Of a stretch of DNA of 20,338 nucleotides, positions 14,212-20,338 are shown one piece after another; position 1 is the stretch's first letter, and the number at the start of each line of letters is the position of its first letter. The notes beneath the pieces are model-generated. The model searched no databases and was not told the origin of the DNA. It saw nothing but the letters and a program-made list of their open reading frames with translations. Source of the stretch: Acidobacteriaceae bacterium (GTDB taxonomy: Bacteria > Acidobacteriota > Terriglobia > Terriglobales > Acidobacteriaceae); assembly GCA_003152795.1 (NCBI GenBank), contig PMBA01000276.1, forward strand, positions 1 through 20,338. Direction: 5' to 3'. The translations under genes were made by a program, and so were the position numbers.

Positions 14212-14276
14212 TCATGCATCGATCATTCGGAGAATCCCCAGCCGCTTCCGCGAATTTTTATACCGAAGGAGTCTGC

Positions 14277-15224
14277 ATGGCGATTCAGAAGACGGACAAA
14301 ATCTGGCACAACGGAAAGTTCATCGCCTGGGACGACGCTACCCTCCACGTCATGTCTCACGTCGTGCACTACGGCTCTTCGGTGTTTGAAGGCATTCGCT
14401 GCTACGCTCTGCCCAGCGGCCCCGCAATTTTCCGTGCCACCGAACACATGCAGCGCCTCATCGACTCCGCCCGCATCTACCGCATCGACGTCCCCTTCAC
14501 TCGCGACGAGATCGTGCGCGCCATGGTCGAACTGGTGAAACACAACGGCGTCTGGCCCTGCTACATCCGCCCCATCGTTCTCCGCGGTTACGGCGAGGCC
14601 GGAGTCAACCCCTTTAATTCTCCGACCGAAATCTACATAGCAAATTATCCCTGGGGAAAATATTTGGGGACCGACGCCAGCGAGGGAGTGGACGTTTGCA
14701 TTTCTTCCTGGACGCGCATCGCGCCCAACACTCTCCCCGCCATGGCCAAAGCGGGCGCGAATTATATGAACTCGCAGCTCATCAAGATGGAAGCCATCGT
14801 CAACGGCTATGCCGAAGGCATCGCGCTGGATGTGAATGGCTACGTCAGCGAAGGTTCGGGCGAGAATCTGTTTGTCGTCCGCAATGGCGTCCTGCACACG
14901 GCTCCCCTTGGGAACTCGGTCCTGCCCGGCATCACCCGCGACTCGGTTTTGCAGATCGCCCGCGACCTCGGCATCAAGATCGTGGAACAGCAGATTCCCC
15001 GCGAGTCTCTTTACATTGCCGACGAGGTTTTCTTCACCGGCACCGCCGCTGAGATAACCCCCATTCGCTCGGTCGACAAAATCGCCGTCGGCAAGGGCAA
15101 ACTGGGGACCATGACCAAGTCTCTGCAGGCAGAGTTTTATGGCATAGTTCGCGGCGAGAAGAAGGACCGCTACGATTGGCTGACCCCGGTTCCAGTGGGC
15201 GCAAAGCAGCCGGTGAGCGTGTGA
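14277..15224 (+). CDS. ilvE: Branched-chain amino acid aminotransferase (class IV)
   Basis: A 315-residue cytoplasmic PLP enzyme carrying out the last step of valine, leucine and isoleucine synthesis, using glutamate as amino donor. Evidence: HYGSSVFEGIRCY near the N-terminus; PLP Schiff-base Lys158 in MAKAGANY; EGIALDVNGYVSEGSGENLFVV; the phosphate-binding LPGITRDSVL; and FFTGTAAEITPIRSVD. Length and order match group I BCATs (about 305-310 residues in E. coli). Start ATG at 14277 is preceded by AAGGAG at 5 nt; a longer frame reaches 14214 but lacks a ribosome binding site. Single gene with its own promoter and terminator; no ilv or leu neighbours. Confidence 0.95.
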   Translation: MAIQKTDKIWHNGKFIAWDDATLHVMSHVVHYGSSVFEGIRCYALPSGPAIFRATEHMQRLIDSARIYRIDVPFTRDEIVRAMVELVKHNGVWPCYIRPIVLRGYGEAGVNPFNSPTEIYIANYPWGKYLGTDASEGVDVCISSWTRIAPNTLPAMAKAGANYMNSQLIKMEAIVNGYAEGIALDVNGYVSEGSGENLFVVRNGVLHTAPLGNSVLPGITRDSVLQIARDLGIKIVEQQIPRESLYIADEVFFTGTAAEITPIRSVDKIAVGKGKLGTMTKSLQAEFYGIVRGEKKDRYDWLTPVPVGAKQPVSV

Positions 15225-15298
15225 CTGTCGTCGCCTGGCCTGCGTCCTCGGGGCAACGGGTCGGTTGCTCTTCCTGTTCCCGTGGATTATAGTCAAAC

Positions 15299-15328
15299 GC
15301 GCCTGATCGCAGGCGCCTGCTATTTTTT
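15299..15328 (+). terminator. Rho-independent terminator after ilvE
   Basis: Stem GCGCCTG (15299-15305) and CAGGCGC (15310-15316) with loop ATCG, followed 6 nt later by a run of six T (15323-15328). It falls 75 bp past the ilvE stop and 27 bp before the next start. Confidence 0.8.
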
Positions 15329-15355
15329 GTTAACCCCAGCCGAAGGAGAAGTGCT

Positions 15356-15874
15356 ATGTCTGCTCCCACCCCCGATTTTGCCCTGGGCTATCGCGCCATG
15401 ATGTTGGATGGACTGGCCCGCGAGGTTGAAACCACCAAGAGAGTGTTGGCCGCCGTTCCCGACGACAAGAAGGACTACCGCCCCGATCCCCACGCGCGCA
15501 CTGCTTGGGAACTGGCCTGGCACCTGGCAAATACCGACGTCCAGTTCATGGAGGGGATTGCCGACCTGAAGTTCAACATGGTTGCCCGCTCCGAACTTGA
15601 AAAGCCAAAGACGGTCGCGCAGTTGGTGGAGTGGTATGACAAGAATATGAAGCGCTGCGCGGATCGCATTCGCGCCCTCTCGGCGGAGCAATTGTTGACA
15701 TCAGTTGATTTCATGGGTGCCTTCAAACTCCCGGTCGCGTTCTACCTGGGCTTCCTGAACAATCACAGCATTCATCATCGGGGCGAGTTGGCTACTTATC
15801 TGCGCCCGATGGGATCGAAGGTACCCTCGATTTACGGCGGGAGTTACGACGAGCCTTTTCAGCCAGCGGCGTAA
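15356..15874 (+). CDS. DinB-family (DinB/YfiT) four-helix protein
   Basis: A 172-residue protein with the helical DinB/YfiT fold. A likely metal triad is His56 (AWHLANTD) with His137 and His141 (NHSIHHRGEL). These proteins are thought to be metal-dependent thiol transferases or hydrolases in some branches, but many have no known reaction. Length is standard (about 150-175). ATG at 15356 follows GAAGGAG at 7 nt, a strong ribosome binding site. Flanked by a terminator on both sides, so it is probably monocistronic. Confidence 0.85.
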   Translation: MSAPTPDFALGYRAMMLDGLAREVETTKRVLAAVPDDKKDYRPDPHARTAWELAWHLANTDVQFMEGIADLKFNMVARSELEKPKTVAQLVEWYDKNMKRCADRIRALSAEQLLTSVDFMGAFKLPVAFYLGFLNNHSIHHRGELATYLRPMGSKVPSIYGGSYDEPFQPAA

Positions 15875-15922
15875 AGCGGGCCGGATTTGCGATTCGCCTG
15901 ATTCCCGCTGCGCTCCAATTCT

Positions 15923-15946
15923 GCCGCACTGAGGGGCGGCTTTTTT
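15923..15946 (+). terminator. Rho-independent terminator after the DinB-family gene
   Basis: GCCGC (15923-15927) pairs with GCGGC (15936-15940) across an 8-nt loop, directly followed by six T (15941-15946). Short stem but good T-run. Confidence 0.7.
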
Positions 15947-16139
15947 ATTGTCCGGCACACAGGATCGCCATGGCTGCGATCAGTTTTGCCAGAGGGTCAA
16001 ACGCACCGGGACTCGTCGAAATGGCTCGGGCAGCCGGCTAAGGAGCCGCCGCCGCGACCTGATGGTCCCATTACCTCCGTCATCTCGTACGCGGGGTCCG
16101 TTCGGGGGATGATGGGAAGGTAGCTGGAGTCCTGCCTGC

Positions 16140-17261
16140 ATGAATATCGACGATCTGCTCCGCATCGCCATGGAGCGCCGCGCTTCCGACTTGCATTTGA
16201 AGGTGGGGAACTATCCTCATCTCCGCATCGACGGCGATCTCGTGCCCCTCACCGACCAGTCGCGTGTGACCGCCGAAGACATGTTGACCATGGCTTTCAG
16301 CATGATGTCGGCACGACAAAAGCAAAAATTCAAAGAGACCACGGAAATCGATATGGCCTACGGCGTCGCGGGCCTGGGACGCTTCCGTGTCAACGTCTTT
16401 CAGCAGCGCGGCAACGTTGGGCTGGTGCTGCGCGTCATTCCAACGAAGATCCGCGCGCTTGACGAACTGTTTCTGCCCAAGGTCGTAGAGCAGATCTGCG
16501 ACATGCCCCGCGGCCTGGTCCTGGTGACCGGAGTGACGGGCTCGGGCAAATCGACGACGCTCGCCGCCATGGTTGACCGCATTAACTCGACTCGCGCCGA
16601 GCACATCATCACCATCGAAGATCCCATCGAATTTCTGCACCGCGACAAAAAAGGCTACGTGAACCAGCGCGAGGTGGAAGTCGATACGCCGTCATTCTCG
16701 GCGGCGCTGCGCGCTTCTCTCCGTCAGGATCCGGACGTGATTCTGGTGGGTGAAATGCGCGATCTGGAAACCATCGGGACGGCCCTGCACGCCGCCGAAA
16801 CCGGTCACATGGTTTTCTCCACCCTGCACACGCTGGATGCGGTGGAAAGCATCAACCGCATCATCGCCATTTTCCCGCCGCCGGAGCAGAAACAGATCCG
16901 CTTGCAGTTGGCGGCGGTCTTGCGCGCCATTGTCAGCCAGCGCCTGGTGCGCCGCTCTGACGCCGAGGGCCGAGTGCCCGCGGTTGAAGTCATGGTGACT
17001 ACTGCCTACATCCGCGAATGCATCCTGGTGCCGGAGAAGACCCGCGCCATCCGCGAAGCCATTTCCGCCGGCACGTCGCAGTACGGGATGCAGACCTTCG
17101 ACCAGTCGCTCTGGGATTTGTTCCAGGCCGGCCTCGTGAACTACGAGACTGCTCTCGAAAGCGCGTCGAACGCCGATGAGTTCAAACTGCGCATGCAGGG
17201 TATTGCCTCCACCTCCGACATCTCGCGGCAGTCGATGCAGTCGGCGGGATTTGGACGCTGA
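16140..17261 (+). CDS. pilT: Type IV pilus retraction ATPase
   Basis: A 373-residue hexameric ATPase of the PilT/GspE superfamily, powering pilus retraction and twitching motility at the inner membrane. Motifs: N-terminal PAS-like domain opening with ASDLHLKVGNYPHLRIDG; Walker A GVTGSGKST (131-139, Lys137); Asp box IITIEDPIEF (156-165); Walker B DPDVILVGEMRD with catalytic Glu205; His box HMVFSTLHTLDA (His223, His230). A C-terminal KTRAIREAI segment corresponds to the AIRNLIRE motif that marks PilT rather than PilB. Length (PilT about 340-380) fits. ATG at 16140 with GGAG 10 nt upstream. No pilB, pilC or pilM-Q neighbours, so the gene sits apart from other pilus genes here. Confidence 0.95.
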   Translation: MNIDDLLRIAMERRASDLHLKVGNYPHLRIDGDLVPLTDQSRVTAEDMLTMAFSMMSARQKQKFKETTEIDMAYGVAGLGRFRVNVFQQRGNVGLVLRVIPTKIRALDELFLPKVVEQICDMPRGLVLVTGVTGSGKSTTLAAMVDRINSTRAEHIITIEDPIEFLHRDKKGYVNQREVEVDTPSFSAALRASLRQDPDVILVGEMRDLETIGTALHAAETGHMVFSTLHTLDAVESINRIIAIFPPPEQKQIRLQLAAVLRAIVSQRLVRRSDAEGRVPAVEVMVTTAYIRECILVPEKTRAIREAISAGTSQYGMQTFDQSLWDLFQAGLVNYETALESASNADEFKLRMQGIASTSDISRQSMQSAGFGR

Positions 17262-17322
17262 GATAGAGATTAAGTTTGTCCTGTGAACCTGGTTGCTTGT
17301 GACGTTGTTCCTCCTGACACTT

Positions 17323-17348
17323 GGGCGCGCTTCGGCGCGCCCTTTTTT
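17323..17348 (+). terminator. Rho-independent terminator after pilT
   Basis: Perfect 8-bp stem GGGCGCGC (17323-17330) and GCGCGCCC (17335-17342) closed by the stable TTCG tetraloop, followed by six T (17343-17348). The best-formed terminator in the window, 62 bp past the pilT stop. Confidence 0.93.
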
Positions 17349-17456
17349 GTGTGTCAGGGAAAGTCCGCGGCAGCCGGTCTGACTTTCTGGCAGAGCTCGG
17401 CAGTTGCCGCGTCTCGATGCCGGTCAGAGGTCAGAGTTCGCCCGCGCCAAGCGGGC

Positions 17457-17840
17457 TTAGTTGGGCTTGCGGAACTTATTTTCGGCTAGATAGCGGAGCA
17501 TGATGCCGTCGGTGGCGTTCTGGAACTGCTGCTCCATTTCCGCGGCTCGCGCGGGAGCTTCCTGACGCAGGGTCTCGCGGAATTTCTCACCCATCTCCGA
17601 ATCGCTGGTCACCACCTGCATGTAGAACCAGAGAAAGTGGCGCATCTGGTCAAGGGCGGTCTTGAGGACCTGGATCGATTCAATCTCGGGTGGATCGGCG
17701 AGCGCTTCCATGAGTTCGGGATCGGTCGGGGCTTGCATGGCGGCGCAGTTGAGTTCGCGCTGGATCACGCGCAGGTCCTCCGTTACGCGCAAAATGCGGA
17801 GGTGAATATCTTCCATGCTTTCCCGGCTCTCGCGATCCAT
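17457..17840 (-). CDS. Hypothetical helical soluble protein
   Basis: A 127-residue acidic protein with no signal peptide or membrane segment. Composition and heptad-like spacing (IHLRILRVTEDLRVIQRELN; LKTALDQMRHFLWFYMQVV) predict three or four amphipathic helices. I recognise no family. ATG at 17840 is preceded by AAGGGG close to the start; ATG at 17816 (MEDIHLRIL) with GGGA upstream is an alternative. It is transcribed away from the SDR gene upstream, same strand, 149 bp apart with a long hairpin between them. Confidence 0.7.
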   Translation of the reverse strand: MDRESRESMEDIHLRILRVTEDLRVIQRELNCAAMQAPTDPELMEALADPPEIESIQVLKTALDQMRHFLWFYMQVVTSDSEMGEKFRETLRQEAPARAAEMEQQFQNATDGIMLRYLAENKFRKPN

Positions 17841-17906
17841 GGGGCCCCTTCCCGTCCTGAGCTAGCTCTCCCGATTCATGCGTCCTAACCAAGATCGCAT
17901 TCCGGA

Positions 17907-17933
17907 GCACGCGGGGAAAGGTTCCCCGTGTGC
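17907..17933. repeat. 12-bp hairpin between two minus-strand genes
   Basis: Left arm 17907-17918 (GCACGCGGGGAA) and right arm 17922-17933 (TTCCCCGTGTGC) pair over 12 positions with one G-U, around a 3-nt loop. No T-run on either strand, so not a standard terminator. It lies 56 bp downstream of the SDR stop and 66 bp upstream of the helical protein start. Confidence 0.6.
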
Positions 17934-17989
17934 ATGAGCTTCGGTAATTGAAGTTACCTTGGGTCGAAAGCCGCACGGGGCGGTCCATT

Positions 17990-18736
17990 TCAGGCGGTTT
18001 GGCGGGTTACTTCATGGGACACGTTCAATCGGGCGGAGCGGATCTCCGGCACACCGACGATCCGGGAACCCTGCACGGGCGACTCCACTGCCTCCACCAG
18101 CGCAAGCAGCAGTTGGTCAAGAGTAACCAGACCGAGGCGCAAAGCGGCCGCCCGGGTGAACGGGAGCCACTCGCATATCTTGTAGAAAGGTAGTAGCGCG
18201 TAAGGCCAGCGGTGTCCCGGTCCCAGCACGTACCAGGGCCGCAGGATGGTGGAATTGAGGCGCCGCTCCTGAATCATCTGTTCGCACTCGGCGCGCACTG
18301 CGATGTAGTCCTTCATCATGGGAGCGGGGTGGGCGACGCTGAGGTAGATAAAATGCCGCATGCCGAGTTCGGCGCAAGCGCAGATGGCCTCGCGCCCGGA
18401 AACCAGGTCAATGGCGCGAAACTCCGCGCCCTTGGCCGGGGACGGATGAGGGACGCCGACTAAATGGAGAAACGTATCCGCCGGTCGAATCAGTTGGCGG
18501 TAACTGTTGGCGTCGAGCGCATTGCCGGAGACCACTTCGCATGCCGCGGGCAGCTTCGCTTTCGAGCCAGGCCGGACCAGAGCCCGCACTCGATGTCCGC
18601 GCTCAAGAAGAATGGGAATCAGATTGCTTCCGATATAGCCGGTTCCTCCCGTGATGAAGACCAGTCGGGAGTCGGACGACTTGGGCAGGACTTTGACTTT
18701 CAGCAATTGCCGGATGTCGGAGATGGATGCAGCCAC
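17990..18736 (-). CDS. NAD(P)-binding atypical SDR / sugar-epimerase-like protein
   Basis: A 248-residue Rossmann protein. The nucleotide loop is ITGGTGYIG (Gly30, Gly33, Gly36), followed by RGHRVRALVRPGS typical of the atypical SDR (NDUFA9/NmrA-like) group. DTFLHLVGVPHPSPAKG and HFIYLSVAHPAPMMKDYIAVRAECEQMI follow; the usual YxxxK is YxxxR here, so classical catalysis may be lost and binding of NADP(H) or a quinone/lipid regulator role is possible. C-terminal part contains ILRPWYVLGPGHRWPYALLPF. Start GTG at 18736 has GGGGAG upstream but at a long 12 nt; a TTG about 10 codons in is possible. Function unknown beyond nucleotide binding. Confidence 0.75.
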   Translation of the reverse strand: MAASISDIRQLLKVKVLPKSSDSRLVFITGGTGYIGSNLIPILLERGHRVRALVRPGSKAKLPAACEVVSGNALDANSYRQLIRPADTFLHLVGVPHPSPAKGAEFRAIDLVSGREAICACAELGMRHFIYLSVAHPAPMMKDYIAVRAECEQMIQERRLNSTILRPWYVLGPGHRWPYALLPFYKICEWLPFTRAAALRLGLVTLDQLLLALVEAVESPVQGSRIVGVPEIRSARLNVSHEVTRQTA

Positions 18737-18824
18737 AGAGTCAGTATGCTCCCCAGTGCCGTTCGGATTCCGATCTTAGCGCGTTACAGCCCCCCATGAA
18801 GTTTAATCCAATGGAGGCGCTAGG

Positions 18825-18832
18825 TGTGATAC
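18825..18832 (+). promoter_or_regulatory. TGTGATAC element 13 nt before the permease start
   Basis: TGTGATAC ends 13 nt before the ATG at 18846. It reads as an extended -10 like element, which would leave a leader of only several nt. No Shine-Dalgarno is visible. The same octamer precedes the next gene (20161-20168). No convincing -35. Confidence 0.4.
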
Positions 18833-18845
18833 AAACGGTTTCGCG

Positions 18846-20141
18846 ATGACATCGCCGCAAACTGGCTTGGTGCGGGCCATTGGCCGGTGGAGCCTGGCTG
18901 CACTGGCGGTGAACTCGATTATCGGAAGTGGCATTTTTGGGTTGCCGGCCACGGTTGCCGGGCTTCTCGGCAAACGCAGCGTCGTGGCCGTGTTGATTGC
19001 GGGGGCCGCGATGGCGGTCATTATGGCCTGCTTTGCCGAGGTAGCCTCGCAATTCTCCGAGGCGGGCGGACCCTACCTGTACGCGCGCGTCGCGTTTGGG
19101 CGTCTGACCGGGATTCTGGTCGGCTGGATGCTCTACCTGGCGCAGACCGCGGCTCCGGCGGCGAATGCAAATTTGTTTGTCATTTATTTGGCGGAATTCT
19201 GGCCCGCCGCCAAAGAACCGTGGCCGCGCTTTCTGATCCTCACGTTACTGGTGGGGTTGCTGGCGCTGATCAACGCTCGGGGCGCGCGCCAGGGCACAGC
19301 GGTGAGCAACCTGTTCACGGTCGCGAAGATTCTGCCCTTGCTGATGGTGGTGCTCGCCGGTGCGGCGGTTACGATCATCCATCCGGCGCCCTGGGGCGCG
19401 GCCGTGCCCCTGCCGGCCAGCGCATGGATGAAGGCGATGGTGCTGTTGATTTTCGCTTTCGGCGGATTTGAATCGGCGCTTGCCCCCATGAGCGAAGCGA
19501 AAAATCCCGCGCGCGACGCGGGTTTCGCCCTCTTTGTGGCGCTCATCGCTTGCACCGCCATTTATACCCTGGTGCAGTGGGTGGTGGTGGGTGTGCTGGG
19601 GCCCGGGGCGACTACCGATCGTCCGCTGGCCGAGGTCGCCCGCATCACGATGGGAAATCGCGGAGCGGCCCTGGTTGCCATTGGCGCGCTGGTTTCCGTG
19701 TACGGCTACCTGAGCGCCAAACTCCTGGGCATGCCACGCGTCACCTTCGCCCTTGCCAAAGGCCGCGATCTGCCCCAACTGTTTGCTGCCGTCAGCCCCA
19801 GATTTCACACCCCCTGGTTTTCGATTCTGTTCTATGCGGCCGCCGTCTGGGGGTTGGCCATCTTGGGAAATTTTGCCTGGAATGTCACCCTGTCGGTCGT
19901 CGCCCGGCTGTTCTACTACGCCGTGGTTTGCGCCGCCGTGATTGCTTTGCGGCGAAAACAGCCGCAGGCTGCCCGTTTGCGGCTGCCTGGCGGGCAGGTG
20001 CTCGCCGTGCTGGGGATCGCAATCGCCGCGGCACTGGCCACGCAGGTGGATTTGAGTAAGTCGCTGATCCTGGTCGCCACGATGGCAGCCGCGGTCTTGA
20101 ATTGGGCTTGGGCGCGGCGCGCGGATCGCGCCAAAGTCTGA
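18846..20141 (+). CDS. Amino-acid permease, APC superfamily
   Basis: A 431-residue polytopic protein with about 12 helices. Helix 1 carries the APC unwound-helix motif NSIIGSGIFGLP (residues 19-30). Later EAGGPYLYARVAFGRLTGILVGW and the FAFGGFESALAPMSEAKNPARD segment (helix 6 and following loop) are characteristic of amino-acid/polyamine/organocation transporters. Substrate cannot be assigned. It acts at the inner membrane, probably as a proton symporter or an antiporter. The start has no ribosome binding site. Followed after 38 bp by a secreted hydrolase on the same strand. Confidence 0.9.
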   Translation: MTSPQTGLVRAIGRWSLAALAVNSIIGSGIFGLPATVAGLLGKRSVVAVLIAGAAMAVIMACFAEVASQFSEAGGPYLYARVAFGRLTGILVGWMLYLAQTAAPAANANLFVIYLAEFWPAAKEPWPRFLILTLLVGLLALINARGARQGTAVSNLFTVAKILPLLMVVLAGAAVTIIHPAPWGAAVPLPASAWMKAMVLLIFAFGGFESALAPMSEAKNPARDAGFALFVALIACTAIYTLVQWVVVGVLGPGATTDRPLAEVARITMGNRGAALVAIGALVSVYGYLSAKLLGMPRVTFALAKGRDLPQLFAAVSPRFHTPWFSILFYAAAVWGLAILGNFAWNVTLSVVARLFYYAVVCAAVIALRRKQPQAARLRLPGGQVLAVLGIAIAAALATQVDLSKSLILVATMAAAVLNWAWARRADRAKV

Positions 20142-20160
20142 CCCCGCAGGCTGTCCCCGC

Positions 20161-20168
20161 TGTGATAC
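20161..20168 (+). promoter_or_regulatory. TGTGATAC element 11 nt before the hydrolase start
   Basis: Second copy of TGTGATAC, ending 11 nt before ATG at 20180. As for the permease, there is no Shine-Dalgarno and the distance suits a leaderless or nearly leaderless transcript. Two matching copies near two successive starts make chance less likely but not excluded. Confidence 0.4.
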
Positions 20169-20179
20169 CCTCTCCGCGA

Positions 20180-20338
20180 ATGAAATCCTGGGCCTTGGCT
20201 TTACTCCTATGCAGCGGTTCTTTGCTGGTCGCGCAAGACTCCCAATCGGCCTCCCCGCACTTCACGGTTGAAAATAACGTGGCCATACCGATGCGTGACG
20301 GGGTTGCGCTGCGCGCCGATATTTTGCTTCCGGCGGTT
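20180..20338 (+). CDS. Secreted CocE/NonD-family hydrolase, N-terminal fragment
   Basis: The first 53 codons are present, open to the window edge. A signal peptide (MKSWALALLLCSGSLLVAQ) is followed by SPHFTVENNVAIPMRDGVALRADILLPAV, matching the start of X-Pro dipeptidyl-peptidase (S15)/CocE alpha/beta hydrolases (V.MRDGV.L.A....P). Substrate, catalytic residues and C-terminal domain lie outside the window. Because the ATG is not preceded by a Shine-Dalgarno, the start is uncertain by a few codons, but the signal peptide begins exactly there. Confidence 0.75.
   Translation, partial: MKSWALALLLCSGSLLVAQDSQSASPHFTVENNVAIPMRDGVALRADILLPAV

Noticed and set aside
14080..14276. T-box or attenuator leader for ilvE
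   Set aside because: No specifier/antiterminator consensus, no regulatory Leu/Ile/Val codon run, and no terminator hairpin with T-run in the leader.
15970..16060. Resemblance of the pilT leader to a GEMM c-di-GMP riboswitch (a GGTCAAAC...GGGAC stretch)
   Set aside because: The required GAAA-capped hairpin, GGGACGCAAAGCC block and tetraloop receptor are not present; only scattered matches.
1..20338. tRNA, rRNA, CRISPR array, insertion sequence or phage genes
   Set aside because: Scanned by eye for TTCGA-type T-loops, spaced direct repeats, transposase motifs and terminal inverted repeats; none convincing.

Overview
The window (about 60% GC by eye) reads like a chromosomal segment of a soil-type Gram-negative bacterium. 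I infer an Acidobacteriota genome (Terriglobia/Koribacter-like) from the gene mix: a sulfatase-like protein without the usual cysteine, a BY-kinase exopolysaccharide locus with TPR proteins, DinB-family proteins, a solo PilT and a FecR-like secreted protein. No rRNA, tRNA, CRISPR array or intact mobile element was found, so the taxonomic call is only an inference.

Layout. 1-1801 (minus): a lipoprotein followed by a sulfatase-like hydrolase whose start overlaps the lipoprotein stop by one base; the hydrolase runs off the left edge. 1912-2457 (minus): a small secreted protein of unknown function with a strong ribosome binding site and a textbook terminator. 2856-6246 (minus): GDP-mannose 4,6-dehydratase, a polysaccharide flippase and a SAM methyltransferase in one tight unit. 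6247-6515: a divergent control region. 6516-11344 (plus): a Wzc/BY-kinase copolymerase, a membrane-anchored TPR plus carbohydrate-binding-like protein and an O-antigen ligase/polymerase. Together the two arms make an exopolysaccharide assembly cluster (sugar-nucleotide synthesis, flipping, chain-length control, polymerisation), but no glycosyltransferase, initiating phosphoglycosyltransferase or outer-membrane exporter is visible here.

11573-12229 (plus) is a FecR-like secreted protein with its own sigma70-type promoter. 12328-13269 (minus) holds a CoA-binding protein and a deazaflavin-nitroreductase-like protein. 13672-14079 is a small membrane protein resembling the DUF5658 type. 14277-15224 is branched-chain aminotransferase (ilvE), with a promoter and palindrome upstream and a terminator downstream. 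15356-15874 is a DinB-family protein and 16140-17261 is PilT, each closed by a terminator. 17457-17840 is an unknown helical protein and 17990-18736 an atypical SDR, both on the minus strand. 18846-20141 is an amino-acid permease, followed by the start of a secreted CocE/NonD-type hydrolase.

The most interesting points are the separate TPR/carbohydrate-binding gene between kinase and ligase, the divergent exopolysaccharide control region with a 7-bp inverted repeat, the low-GC methyltransferase at the end of the minus arm, the shared TGTGATAC element just ahead of two start codons that lack a Shine-Dalgarno, and the sulfatase-like protein with threonine at the nucleophile position. None of these alone demonstrates a new biological system.
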